A stretch of 64,000 nucleotides of DNA from Candidatus Saccharibacteria bacterium UBA1050 (GTDB lineage Bacteria > Patescibacteriota > Saccharimonadia > Saccharimonadales > Saccharimonadaceae): contig DCDR01000001.1 of assembly GCA_002316545.1 (NCBI GenBank), forward strand, positions 187,692 to 251,691, in the 5' to 3' direction. Below the pieces are notes generated by a model. It searched no databases, was not told the DNA's origin, and worked only from the letters and a program-made list of their open reading frames with translations. The number at the start of each line of letters is the position of its first letter. Positions within the stretch are counted from its first letter, which is position 1. This document shows positions 34,304-42,796 of the stretch, piece after piece. The translations under genes and the position numbers were made by a program.

Positions 34304-34725
34304 TAAATCGCTCCTACGTCCTTTAGGGCCTGTCGAAATGCAGCCAAGGCGCGACGAGTGGTGTCGTAACTTATTTGAACATCCGATTCATGGGCGATTT
34401 TATTACGCAGCTTATGAGCAGTCCATACATTGTTACGATTTGACCATTTATCTTGCGCAGATTTCAATCGCTCACCCATAGTACTACCTTTATAACCAAG
34501 TTGCCTCAGTGCTTGATCAAGCAGCTTATCGGCGTTCAAAATGCACAAATGGTAGCTTGCTTCTTGGTTTTTCACAAGTTGGCGTTCAATACCAAGCCAA
34601 TCTTTACGATACTTGTCTACATTTAGGCTCGACCCCTTGCCTCGGGCATTTGTAATGATAAACAGTATCACAGCGCCCACCACCAGTACAACGACAAGAA
34701 ATACTATGAGGAGCCATGCATTCAT
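34303..34725 (-). CDS. membrane-anchored HEPN-like protein inside the gatCAB operon
   Basis: A 140-residue protein with one N-terminal membrane helix (about 3-25) and a soluble helical domain. RNKIAH (about 107-112) matches the R-x4-6-H motif of HEPN RNases. The surrounding pattern (ILNADKLLDQALRQLG, then HKLRNKIAHES) is typical of HEPN-fold proteins. The gene lies between gatA (ATGA overlap at 34722-34725) and gatB (TAATG overlap), so it is translationally coupled to both. Whether it is catalytic is unknown. A membrane-tethered RNA-binding or RNA-cutting role tied to translation is inference. Confidence 0.7.
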   Translation of the reverse strand: MNAWLLIVFLVVVLVVGAVILFIITNARGKGSSLNVDKYRKDWLGIERQLVKNQEASYHLCILNADKLLDQALRQLGYKGSTMGERLKSAQDKWSNRNNVWTAHKLRNKIAHESDVQISYDTTRRALAAFRQALKDVGAI

Positions 34726-36098
34726 GATTTACTCTCCATCGACTTCGCAAGGCTAAGTAGTAGTGCGTCGTGTTTTCGCTGAGCCATCAACTGCACGCCT
34801 ACCGGCAAGCCATCCTTGGATAACCCCGCTGGCACGCTCATGGCGGGAATTCCCGCCAGGCTAGCAGCAACTGTCATTGCATCAGATAGGTACATTTTTA
34901 TAGGGTCTGCTGTGTTCTCACCAAAGCCAAAGGCAGGTGTTGGCGAAACGGGACATAGCAATATATCGTATTTTTCAAACAGAGCATTAAATTCATTTAT
35001 TAGCAGCGTGCGAGCCTTTTGTGCCTTCTGGTAGTAAGCATCAAAAAATCCACTTGAAAGCACAAAACTTCCAATCATAATACGGCGCTTGTTTTCCGTA
35101 ACAAAGCCTTCGTCGCGACTTCTTCCGTACACTTCTTCCAAGCTCTTGGCTTCCGTACTTCGTTTGCCATAACGAATACCGTCGTAGCGTGCAAGGTTGC
35201 TGCTGATTTCAGCAGGTACAATGATGTAATACATTGCGAGCGTATATTTTGCCGACGGGATAGTTACCTCATCTACTGTATGTCCCGCAGCACGCAAACT
35301 ATCAGCATACGAATTCGTTACATCGCGAACATCTTTATCTACGTCATCAGTCATGAAATCACTTATGAGGCCGATTCGCAATGATTGTGGAGCTGAAGTT
35401 GCTGGCATGAAGTAATCTTCCAGCGTCGTCATATCGCGCGCATCTTTACCAGCCATAATACTCAGCACTAACTCGGCGTCTTCTGCGGTATGTGTGAAGC
35501 AACCCATTACGTCAGTACTGCTCGCCATAGCAACTACGCCGTAGCGACTATTCATACCATAGGTCGGTTTTACTCCTACTACTCCATTAAAGCTAGCGGG
35601 CTGGCGAATAGAGCCACCAGTGTCACTACCGAGAGCAAATGGCACAATATCAAGCGCGGTAGCCACCGCTGATCCACCACTACTTCCACCCGCAACCTTG
35701 CTTTCATCAACAGCGTTTTTTGTTGGCCCGTATGCTGAATTCTCTGTACTTCCTCCGTGTGCAAATGCATCAAGGTTTGTTTTACCGATGCAAATTGCAC
35801 CCGCAGCTTCCAGCCTTTCAATAACCGTCGCCTGCAGAGGCGCTTGAAATGGTTCAAGGATTTTACTCGCTGCTGTAGTGGGCGCTCCGAATGTTAGGTA
35901 GTTGTCTTTTACCACAAAAGGCACTCCGGCAAGTGGACCGCGAATTTCGCCCGCATCTACCTTGTCTGCCCGTTCAAGTGCTCTGGCCTCAGTGTACGTC
36001 AAAAAAGCATGATGTGACTCGTGCTGGCGTGCACGCTCAAAGGCTTGTTTCACATTTGCTCGAGCGGATTTTCCTATATAGTCAGAAATTGTAGCCAT
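34722..36098 (-). CDS. gatA: Asp-tRNA(Asn)/Glu-tRNA(Gln) amidotransferase subunit A
   Basis: Amidase subunit that releases ammonia from glutamine. The Ser-cisSer-Lys triad is visible: Lys in PFVVKDNYL (about 60-68), cis-Ser in GGSSGGSAVA (about 137-146) and the nucleophile in GSDTGGSIRQPA (about 157-168). At 458 aa it is slightly shorter than most (about 485) but with all motifs. It overlaps gatC by one base at 36098 and the HEPN-like gene by 4 bases. Confidence 0.95.
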   Translation of the reverse strand: MATISDYIGKSARANVKQAFERARQHESHHAFLTYTEARALERADKVDAGEIRGPLAGVPFVVKDNYLTFGAPTTAASKILEPFQAPLQATVIERLEAAGAICIGKTNLDAFAHGGSTENSAYGPTKNAVDESKVAGGSSGGSAVATALDIVPFALGSDTGGSIRQPASFNGVVGVKPTYGMNSRYGVVAMASSTDVMGCFTHTAEDAELVLSIMAGKDARDMTTLEDYFMPATSAPQSLRIGLISDFMTDDVDKDVRDVTNSYADSLRAAGHTVDEVTIPSAKYTLAMYYIIVPAEISSNLARYDGIRYGKRSTEAKSLEEVYGRSRDEGFVTENKRRIMIGSFVLSSGFFDAYYQKAQKARTLLINEFNALFEKYDILLCPVSPTPAFGFGENTADPIKMYLSDAMTVAASLAGIPAMSVPAGLSKDGLPVGVQLMAQRKHDALLLSLAKSMESKS

Positions 36099-36388
36099 TA
36101 CAAAACCTTCGGCACTTTTACACTATTGTTCTGCGCCTCAGGAGCAAGAGCCAGCAAGGCTTCTCTATCAGCAGCATCTTGCTTTGGGCTGTCATCACGC
36201 CAAACATTTTCGAGGTCTGTCACCTGGTATGTTGGCTCTAAGCCTTCGGTGTCGAGCTCGTTCAATTGTTCAACATACTCAAGAATTTTCTCAATGTCAG
36301 CACGAAGGCTTTCAATTTCAGATTCTTCTAGCTGCAAATTACTCAGCGTCGCCAGGTGAACGACGTCATCACGAGAGATTTGTGTCAT
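36098..36388 (-). CDS. gatC: Asp-tRNA(Asn)/Glu-tRNA(Gln) amidotransferase subunit C
   Basis: Small subunit that wraps around GatA and GatB. Family hallmarks: HLATLSNLQLEESEIESL (residues 11-28), EQLNELDTEGLEPTYQV and the terminal APEAQNNSVKVPKVL. At 96 aa it has the usual length. It leads the operon; its ATG lies 6 bases after TACAAT (36395-36400), with no Shine-Dalgarno beyond AAGG. Confidence 0.95.
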   Translation of the reverse strand: MTQISRDDVVHLATLSNLQLEESEIESLRADIEKILEYVEQLNELDTEGLEPTYQVTDLENVWRDDSPKQDAADREALLALAPEAQNNSVKVPKVL

Positions 36389-36394
36389 AACCTT

Positions 36395-36400
36395 ATTGTA
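36395..36400 (-). promoter_or_regulatory. gatC operon -10 box, leaderless type
   Basis: TACAAT on the minus strand, 6 bases before the gatC ATG (36388). Confidence 0.55.
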
Positions 36401-36414
36401 GCGTACTTAGCAGA

Positions 36415-38394
36415 TTACCGCGAGGCCTGTTTTGAACGAATTTCGGCAATCATGTCGCGTAACTCAGCAGCCTTTTCAAATTCTAGGTTGGCACTCGCGA
36501 GTTCCATTTGACTCGTTAGGTCTCGCACCAAGCCATCATACTCATCACGCGGTATCTTGTTCAGGTCGAGTTTCGGCTTTTTATCTTCGTCTTTCATCGG
36601 TATCAAGGCGCGCAAGCCTTCGTCAATTTCTTTGGCGATACTGGTTGGAGTAATTCCGTTATCGGTATTGTACTGCTCTTGAATTTTGCGCCTTCGATTT
36701 GTTTCGTCAATTGCTGCTTGCATTGAACGAGTCGTCACGTCGGCATACATTATCACTTTCCCCTCAACATGCCGAGCGGCACGCCCGATCGTCTGTATGA
36801 GCGCACTCTCGCTACGCAAAAAGCCTTCTTTATCAGCATCAATTATCGCTACCAAGCTAACTTCGGGTAAATCCAGACCTTCGCGGAGTAGGTTGATTCC
36901 TACCAGCACATCGTATACGCCCGCTCGAAGATCACGCAATATATCCCCGCGCTCTAGCGTGTCGACCTCACTGTGTATATAAGCTGTTTTAATGCCAAGG
37001 TCTATAAGGTGTTGGCTTAAATCTTCAGCCATACGTTTTGTGAGTGTAGTTACCAACACACGTTGGCTTTTCGCTGTCCGATCACGAATTTCAGCTATCA
37101 GATCGTCTATTTGGCCCTTCGAAGGTCGAATCTGAATTTCAGGGTCAAGCAATCCGGTTGGCCGAATAACCTGCTGAGCTGGCTCTTTACTATGTGAAAG
37201 CTCGTAATCTCCTGGGGTGGCCGATACATAAATAGCGTTGTTGATATGCTTATCAAACTCATCAAAGCGGAGCGGGCGGTTGTCCATTGCACTTGGCAAG
37301 CGAAAGCCGTGCTCTACCAGCACTTCTTTGCGTGCGCGATCGCCATTGTACATGCCACGAACTTGCGGCAAAGTCATGTGGCTTTCGTCGACCAAGAGCA
37401 GCCAATCATCTGAAAAGTAATCTATCAAGGTAGCTGGCTGTTCACCCGGCTCACGGTTCGTCAGGTATCGGCTGTAGTTCTCGATGCCCTTTACAAAGCC
37501 GGTTTCTTCCAGCATTTCAATATCGTACTTCGTGCGTTGAGCTAAGCGTTGCGCTTCCAGAAACTTATCGTGCTTCTCGAAATATTTCATGCGCTCATCG
37601 AATTCTTTCTTTATACCAACAATCGCATGCGCGAGTTTCTCCTTAGGCGTTACATAGTGACTGCTTGGAAATATCTTTAACTCTTCTGGCTCGCCTAGTA
37701 TTTCACCGGTTAGTGGATCAATTCGAGTAATTCTATCTACTTCGTCACCGAAAAAGTCTATTCGATACGCTACATCGCTACCAGCCGGAAATACGTCTAC
37801 GACATCGCCCTTCACCCTGAAGGTACCTCGATGAAAGTCTATGTCATTACGCTGATATTGAATGTCGGTAAGCAAACGCACAAACTTATCTTGCTGCCTG
37901 CGCTCACCTCGTTTTACATGAATTGACATCTCTGCATACGCATCGGGCGAGCCAATGCCATAAATACAGCTCACGCTAGCTACAATAATCGTGTCACGTC
38001 GAGTCAAAAGTGCCGTTGTTGCTGCATGCCGTAGCCGATCAATTTCGTCATTAATCTTACTGTCTTTTTCTATATACGTATCGCTACTAGCTATATATGC
38101 TTCCGGCTGGTAGTAGTCAAAGTAACTTACAAAATAATGCACTTCGTTTTCAGGGAAAAAGCTTTTGAATTCGCTATATAGCTGTGCTGCAAGAGTTTTG
38201 TTGTGCGCCAGTACGAGCGTAGGCACGTTTCGATTGGCGATAATATTCGCCATTGTAAATGTCTTACCGCTACCAGTCACGCCCAGAAGGGTCTGTTCGC
38301 GCTCATCCCTATCAAGACCCGCCACCAATTGAGCAATAGCTGTCGGCTGATCGCCTGTGGGTTCATAGGGAGTCGCAAGCTTAAAACTTGTCAT
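36415..38394 (-). CDS. uvrB: excinuclease ABC subunit UvrB
   Basis: Damage-verifying helicase of nucleotide excision repair. Walker A GVTGSGKT is near residues 36-43. The beta-hairpin region YFDYYQPEAYI lies near 90-100, helicase motifs include LLVDESH and the GRAARH of motif VI, and a C-terminal UVR domain (about 620-655) binds UvrC. I choose ATG 38394 (659 aa), beginning MTSFKLATPYEPTGDQP, because TACAAT (38401-38406) lies 6 bases upstream; the in-frame start at 38409 lies upstream of the box. Confidence 0.96.
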   Translation of the reverse strand: MTSFKLATPYEPTGDQPTAIAQLVAGLDRDEREQTLLGVTGSGKTFTMANIIANRNVPTLVLAHNKTLAAQLYSEFKSFFPENEVHYFVSYFDYYQPEAYIASSDTYIEKDSKINDEIDRLRHAATTALLTRRDTIIVASVSCIYGIGSPDAYAEMSIHVKRGERRQQDKFVRLLTDIQYQRNDIDFHRGTFRVKGDVVDVFPAGSDVAYRIDFFGDEVDRITRIDPLTGEILGEPEELKIFPSSHYVTPKEKLAHAIVGIKKEFDERMKYFEKHDKFLEAQRLAQRTKYDIEMLEETGFVKGIENYSRYLTNREPGEQPATLIDYFSDDWLLLVDESHMTLPQVRGMYNGDRARKEVLVEHGFRLPSAMDNRPLRFDEFDKHINNAIYVSATPGDYELSHSKEPAQQVIRPTGLLDPEIQIRPSKGQIDDLIAEIRDRTAKSQRVLVTTLTKRMAEDLSQHLIDLGIKTAYIHSEVDTLERGDILRDLRAGVYDVLVGINLLREGLDLPEVSLVAIIDADKEGFLRSESALIQTIGRAARHVEGKVIMYADVTTRSMQAAIDETNRRRKIQEQYNTDNGITPTSIAKEIDEGLRALIPMKDEDKKPKLDLNKIPRDEYDGLVRDLTSQMELASANLEFEKAAELRDMIAEIRSKQASR

Positions 38395-38400
38395 CCTTAT

Positions 38401-38406
38401 ATTGTA
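38401..38406 (-). promoter_or_regulatory. uvrB -10 box, leaderless type
   Basis: TACAAT on the minus strand, 6 bases before ATG 38394. Confidence 0.55.
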
Positions 38407-38418
38407 CAAGATTCTGGG

Positions 38419-39015
38419 CTATTTTACTTTGAACGTATCAATTGCAAGCTGGAATGCTGCCTCTTCATCGGCACTTGCCTCTTGTGTCGCATGCTCCATG
38501 GTTATCGTATATTCTTTACCTGCCTTTTGAACAAGTGCTACGTACCTGTAGCCTTCGTAGCTGTGTTGATATACAAAAGCTTTTTGTCCATCAATTTGAA
38601 TGGTCTTTGGGGTGGTCATATATGCCATATCCGGTGGAGTGAATGGCGAGACGGCTTTCGTGCTTGATACAGTAATTTTTGCGCCCGACTTTAGCCCCAT
38701 ACCAACATTTGCTTCATAGTTAGCAGAATCGACCCGCGCATCAAGGCCGCTTACGGCGCTGGCCGAACGTTCAATCCAGTCACTAGGGTACTCAAAGCTG
38801 AATATACTGGTAGATAACGTTTTGTTGTCAGCATTTTCTTCGTTTCCTGCATCATTTTTGTTTTTATCTACAACTACGAGTTCAGTTTTCGTTGTATCAA
38901 CTTTTTTCATTATGAAATTCTGCCAAAATATCCAGCCAAGTGCTGTTATCAGGGCCAGCACAAGTACAATTATCACCACTGCGTGAGCTGAGCCAGTTTC
39001 GTTCTTTCGAATCAT
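38419..39015 (-). CDS. membrane-anchored extracytoplasmic protein, PsbP-like C-terminal domain
   Basis: A 198-residue protein with one N-terminal membrane helix (about 11-33), an acidic Asn/Asp/Lys-rich linker (about 40-63) and a C-terminal domain beginning FSFEYPSDWIER. That opening is typical of PsbP/Mog1-like domains, which often sit on lipoproteins outside the membrane. No ligand-binding residues can be named. The ATG at 39015 has AAGGAA 6 bases upstream. It is divergent from the LOG-family gene. Confidence 0.65.
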   Translation of the reverse strand: MIRKNETGSAHAVVIIVLVLALITALGWIFWQNFIMKKVDTTKTELVVVDKNKNDAGNEENADNKTLSTSIFSFEYPSDWIERSASAVSGLDARVDSANYEANVGMGLKSGAKITVSSTKAVSPFTPPDMAYMTTPKTIQIDGQKAFVYQHSYEGYRYVALVQKAGKEYTITMEHATQEASADEEAAFQLAIDTFKVK

Positions 39016-39090
39016 CACAAGTTCCTTTGTTTAAACTGCTTTTATTTAATCAACACGACACTAAAAGCACAAGCATTTTTTACCAAAATC

Positions 39091-39099
39091 TGTTACACT
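39091..39099 (+). promoter_or_regulatory. extended -10 promoter of the LOG-family gene
   Basis: TGT-TACACT; the box ends 16 bases before ATG 39116. This gives a very short leader with no Shine-Dalgarno. Confidence 0.5.
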
Positions 39100-39115
39100 G
39101 TTAGCGAAACGTATT

Positions 39116-39799
39116 ATGGAACCAAAACCAACAACTAAACCTGCCATCTGTATACCTCGAGACATCATGCTGCGTGCAGCCATGATTCGCTTAGGTGATA
39201 TTGACGAAGAAGTGCAGGCTGGTTACGATGTAATCCGAAAATATCATAAAACGGTCACCGTTTTTGGCTCTGCACGTGTAAAAGAAGACAATCCCTACTA
39301 TCAATCAGCACGAGATATATCAGCAAAGCTAGCAGAAAATGACTATGCAATTATTACAGGTGGTGGCCATGGCATCATGGAAGCTGCAAACCGGGGAGCC
39401 CAAGAAGCTGGAGGTGATTCTGTAGGATTTAACATTAAGCTACCAAAAGAGCAAACACTCAACCAGTACACCACTGACTCGTTAGCCTTTAAGTATTTTG
39501 CACCCCGCAAAATATGTATGACGCTATTTGCGGATGCCTATGTCTTCTTCCCTGGTGGGTTTGGTACGTTAGATGAACTAACCGAAATTATCACACTTAT
39601 CCAAACAGGTAAAACCACCAAAGCCCCTGCAATTCTATATGGCAGTGACTTTTGGCAGGGCTTCGATGGATTCGTTCAAGAAGAATTGCTTAGAAACGGA
39701 CTTATCACGGATGGCGATGATGATCTGTATCACATTACCGATGACGTAGACGAGATTGTGCGCTTAGTTAAGGCAAACCACACGTACTGCGAACATTAG
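39116..39799 (+). CDS. LOG-family protein (TIGR00730, nucleotide 5'-monophosphate phosphoribohydrolase-like)
   Basis: A Rossmann-fold protein of the LONELY GUY family, which releases the base from nucleoside 5'-monophosphates (cytokinin riboside phosphates or AMP). The hallmark PGGFGTLDE sits near residues 142-150, and a nucleotide-binding GGGHGIMEAANRGA near 82-95. At 227 aa it has a slightly extended N-terminus. In bacteria without plant signalling the role is probably nucleotide salvage or detoxification. No operon partner. Confidence 0.88.
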   Translation: MEPKPTTKPAICIPRDIMLRAAMIRLGDIDEEVQAGYDVIRKYHKTVTVFGSARVKEDNPYYQSARDISAKLAENDYAIITGGGHGIMEAANRGAQEAGGDSVGFNIKLPKEQTLNQYTTDSLAFKYFAPRKICMTLFADAYVFFPGGFGTLDELTEIITLIQTGKTTKAPAILYGSDFWQGFDGFVQEELLRNGLITDGDDDLYHITDDVDEIVRLVKANHTYCEH

Positions 39800-39809
39800 A
39801 CGCTGTGCA

Positions 39810-41309
39810 CTAAAGGCTAGACACTTTGTATTCTTCGGGCGCAGACTTTAAGTACTCTGCTATTTCAGCTTTTTTCAGTAAACCTGCTTGTGCACCAAGT
39901 TTTTGCACTACGTTCATGCTGTTTATCGGAGCCCATGTAAGTGCAGTATCCATAGATTCGCCGAGCGCAAGAGCGGCCACAATCGTACTCGCAAAAGCAT
40001 CGCCTGCGCCAGTTCGATCAAGTGGTGGCGCTGGGTCGGGATAATTCGGTATAGTCACCAGCTTATAATCGTATGATGCATAGGAACCATTTGGACCATC
40101 AGTAATCACAACAATTTGCGGACCTAATTCGTGTAAGGCTTTTGTAAGGTCTTGGAGAGATTCGTATGGAGCACCTGTTACCTGCACAGCCTCTTCGCGG
40201 TTCATCACAACAATGTGGCTACGGCCATACACGCGCCGAAGTTTATCGACTCCCCATTCAAAATGGAAGGTGCCCGGTTGGAATGCTAGTTTAATATTTG
40301 GATGCTGCTCAAGATATTCCACCAACTCTTCATGAAGCTGCCATGAATCTTCGCCAATGTATGATAAATAAATCCAGTCGGGTTCGTTCTGTGGAGCAAC
40401 AAATTTGTAGTCGTATTTTTCACTTTTCACCAACATCGTTCGGTCTGCTTTGTAGCGAAGCACGTACCAGTAGCTTGTCAGTTTGCCCGATTCTTTTTTC
40501 ATTTCGGTCACGTCGATAGCTTCTGACACGAGATGGTCAATAGCCTCTCGACCCGCTGGATCATCTCCTACCCACGCCATTAGGCTTACGTTCAGCCCAA
40601 GGCGAGCTGAAGAAACAGCCGCGTTTGGTGAAGGTCCGACCGAGCGGATAATGTCAACGCGCTCGTAGTGCGGCTTTTGGCCATATGGCAACGCAAGCCA
40701 TTCTTTACCATCAGCTTCCTTGATTACTTTCGTTGAGCCTTCATCTAGTTGTATAAAAGCATCCGTGAAGATATCACCTATCGCCAGCATAGAAGGTGCT
40801 TCAGATTTCTTACCGGGACCCAGCAACGGGTAATCTTTGTCGTCTTCTTGCTTTATTCCTGCTTCTTCTGCCAATCGATGAACCATCTGATTATCAGTCT
40901 TATCGTGTTCAGCGTAGCGTCTAATAATTTCAAGACGTAGATGACGTTGCGCGTGTCCGACCAACCGCTGTTCAAAAGGCAATTCGTGGTGCGCGTTTTC
41001 TATCACATCGTGCAAGCAGAGCGATACAGGGCCATCTTCAAATCGCGCCAGCACGTAGTGAGTTTCTGCCAATACGCCGGCTGCCGTACCATTTGCAACT
41101 GCTGCATTCAGCGCAAGATATAGTTCTTTTCCATGTGTGTCTGCTGGATCTAAGCCCAATGAACGCATTACTGTATGGGTTTTTTCTGTAATATCACCGA
41201 TTAGTCTTGTATCGACCCCGTCGTTGCCAGCAGCACGTTCTAACTGCACAAGATTATGCGTAAAAAGCGGGTGATCATTTGCAAGCAGGTCAGCTAAAAA
41301 TTTACTCAT
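39810..41309 (-). CDS. PfkB-family sugar kinase with an unusual 165-aa N-terminal domain
   Basis: The C-terminal 330 residues (about 170-499) are a ribokinase-fold PfkB kinase. It starts LAIGDIFTDAFIQLD, with the substrate-site region SVGPSPNAAVSSARLGL, and the catalytic anion hole DRTGAGDAF begins at residue 431. The first 165 residues are a helical domain I do not recognise, with several His/Glu/Asp residues but no clear HD motif. The sugar phosphorylated is unknown. AGGAGG lies 3 bases before the ATG. It is second in a two-gene operon behind another PfkB kinase (7 bp gap). Confidence 0.82.
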   Translation of the reverse strand: MSKFLADLLANDHPLFTHNLVQLERAAGNDGVDTRLIGDITEKTHTVMRSLGLDPADTHGKELYLALNAAVANGTAAGVLAETHYVLARFEDGPVSLCLHDVIENAHHELPFEQRLVGHAQRHLRLEIIRRYAEHDKTDNQMVHRLAEEAGIKQEDDKDYPLLGPGKKSEAPSMLAIGDIFTDAFIQLDEGSTKVIKEADGKEWLALPYGQKPHYERVDIIRSVGPSPNAAVSSARLGLNVSLMAWVGDDPAGREAIDHLVSEAIDVTEMKKESGKLTSYWYVLRYKADRTMLVKSEKYDYKFVAPQNEPDWIYLSYIGEDSWQLHEELVEYLEQHPNIKLAFQPGTFHFEWGVDKLRRVYGRSHIVVMNREEAVQVTGAPYESLQDLTKALHELGPQIVVITDGPNGSYASYDYKLVTIPNYPDPAPPLDRTGAGDAFASTIVAALALGESMDTALTWAPINSMNVVQKLGAQAGLLKKAEIAEYLKSAPEEYKVSSL

Positions 41310-41316
41310 AGTCCTC

Positions 41317-42291
41317 CTAAAATTTCGTTTCAGTTAGCGGCATTTCATGAAGTTTTACGCCAGCATGAAGAATCCCTGGTTTAGCTCCAATTTTCGTTAC
41401 CACAGATGTTGAATTAGCACTCGCAAACACAATCGATTCTTTTAAACTCTTCCCTTGTGCCCACTGGCTCAAAAAGCCACTACCAAAAGCGTCACCGGCG
41501 CCAGTGCGGTCGATTACTTTCACGTCTTGGTACATCCCCGCACGTAGAATCGTTTTGCCATCGCTAGCCATTACGCCATTTGGCCCATCGCTCACAATAG
41601 CCACCGGCACGTAGTGCAGCAAATGTCGCACCAGCTCTTCTAAACTGTCGCCTTCGACAATTTTCATGGCTTCTTCTTTATTTACTGAAAGCACTTCGAC
41701 GTCGTCTAACAAACCTTTAAGTTTTGCTGTTTGCTTAAGCTCGTCCTTGCCTGGATTAAAAAATACTTTGATATCGGCTTTCTTTGCGTGATGAAAAATC
41801 GCACTAAGCGCATCCATGCTACCCGCCAGACTTGAAACGTACAACCAATCAGCATTCACTTCAGATACATCAAAGTTTTTTGCGTCATAGTGCGTCGATG
41901 CTCCACGGTAGGTCAAAATTGTTCGCTCACCACTTGGCGCCAACAATAGCATAGAATAGCCTGTGTTGTATTTATCAGAGTAGCTAATGTGTCTAGTGTC
42001 AACGCCTTCTCTATCGAGATCATGCAACACCGCCTCACCTGCAGGGTCGTGACCGACCGTACCCATAAACAAGGCATTCAAGCCCTGGCGTGCAAACGTT
42101 ACGCTTGCATTCGTTGCACCACCACCGGTGCTAAAGTCAATTTTATTAACATCTGCCTTCGCACCCAGTTCAAGTTTCAAAAAACACTCGTGAGGATTAG
42201 CGCACACAGGTATAAATTCGTCACTGTGGCTCAAAAAGACATCTTGTACAGCCGCACCGATAGAAACAATTGTTGGTGTTTTCCCACTCAT
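41317..42291 (-). CDS. PfkB-family carbohydrate kinase
   Basis: A 324-residue ribokinase-like enzyme. The N-terminal sugar-binding signature GGGATNASVTFARQGL is near residues 55-70, and the C-terminal catalytic motif DRTGAGDAFGSGF begins at 261. It could act on ribose, fructose, adenosine or fructose 6-phosphate; sequence reading cannot decide. The setting beside aldolase and pentose-phosphate genes favours a central-carbon role. The ATG follows an extended -10 TGC-TATAAT (42301-42306) by 9 bases with no Shine-Dalgarno. Confidence 0.88.
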   Translation of the reverse strand: MSGKTPTIVSIGAAVQDVFLSHSDEFIPVCANPHECFLKLELGAKADVNKIDFSTGGGATNASVTFARQGLNALFMGTVGHDPAGEAVLHDLDREGVDTRHISYSDKYNTGYSMLLLAPSGERTILTYRGASTHYDAKNFDVSEVNADWLYVSSLAGSMDALSAIFHHAKKADIKVFFNPGKDELKQTAKLKGLLDDVEVLSVNKEEAMKIVEGDSLEELVRHLLHYVPVAIVSDGPNGVMASDGKTILRAGMYQDVKVIDRTGAGDAFGSGFLSQWAQGKSLKESIVFASANSTSVVTKIGAKPGILHAGVKLHEMPLTETKF

Positions 42292-42300
42292 CTTGGTTGT

Positions 42301-42346
42301 ATTATAGCACTTATGCTTGAATCGATTACTTATTTTGACATATATT
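42301..42346. promoter_or_regulatory. divergent promoters: PfkB kinase (minus) and the 42353 orphan (plus)
   Basis: Minus: TGC-TATAAT (42309-42301), 9 bases to ATG 42291. Plus: TTGAAT (42317-42322), 18-base spacer, TATATT (42341-42346), 6 bases to ATG 42353. Neither has a Shine-Dalgarno. Confidence 0.6.
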
Positions 42347-42352
42347 ACATCT

Positions 42353-42796
42353 ATGTCGCATGTTGAATTTCCGCCCGAAAGAGTCGTAACAAGGTCAGGC
42401 CTTATACTACTAGGAAAGCGTGGATTATGTCTGGCTCAAGAAGTATTTACTCACTACACAATGTCAACGGCCAGAGTGGACACTTTTGCTCAGCTACGCG
42501 TTGCATACACTCCTGAAATTAATGGTAAAATTATCTTACCGACTACTTTGGCAGATTTCAGGAATAATGGCCTAATAACTCCAGCATCCAGCTCTGGCTC
42601 AATCGGTTCGCTTACCGAAAAAGGCCACGTAGCAATAAGTATGGTAAATGTGTCAGGAGAAGGCGGCGACGTAGATACCTGGCTAGATGAACCGTTTATG
42701 GAACTTGAGGTACTCCCCATACTGCAAGATACTCGCCACCCTCTAGCACTTGCCGTAGATGAGTTCCGAAGCGAGTACGAGCGTACTAATTATTAG
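42353..42796 (+). CDS. hypothetical protein, 147 aa
   Basis: I do not recognise this protein. It is soluble-looking, with no membrane segment and one cysteine. A central Gly/Ser-rich part (ITPASSSGSIGSLTEKGHV, about 79-97) is followed by an acidic stretch. The ATG at 42353 is chosen over an in-frame start at 42317 because a promoter (TTGAAT, 18 bases, TATATT) ends 6 bases upstream of it. It is the only plus-strand gene in a minus-strand carbon-metabolism block, and its 3' end overlaps fba by 4 bp. Confidence 0.6.
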   Translation: MSHVEFPPERVVTRSGLILLGKRGLCLAQEVFTHYTMSTARVDTFAQLRVAYTPEINGKIILPTTLADFRNNGLITPASSSGSIGSLTEKGHVAISMVNVSGEGGDVDTWLDEPFMELEVLPILQDTRHPLALAVDEFRSEYERTNY

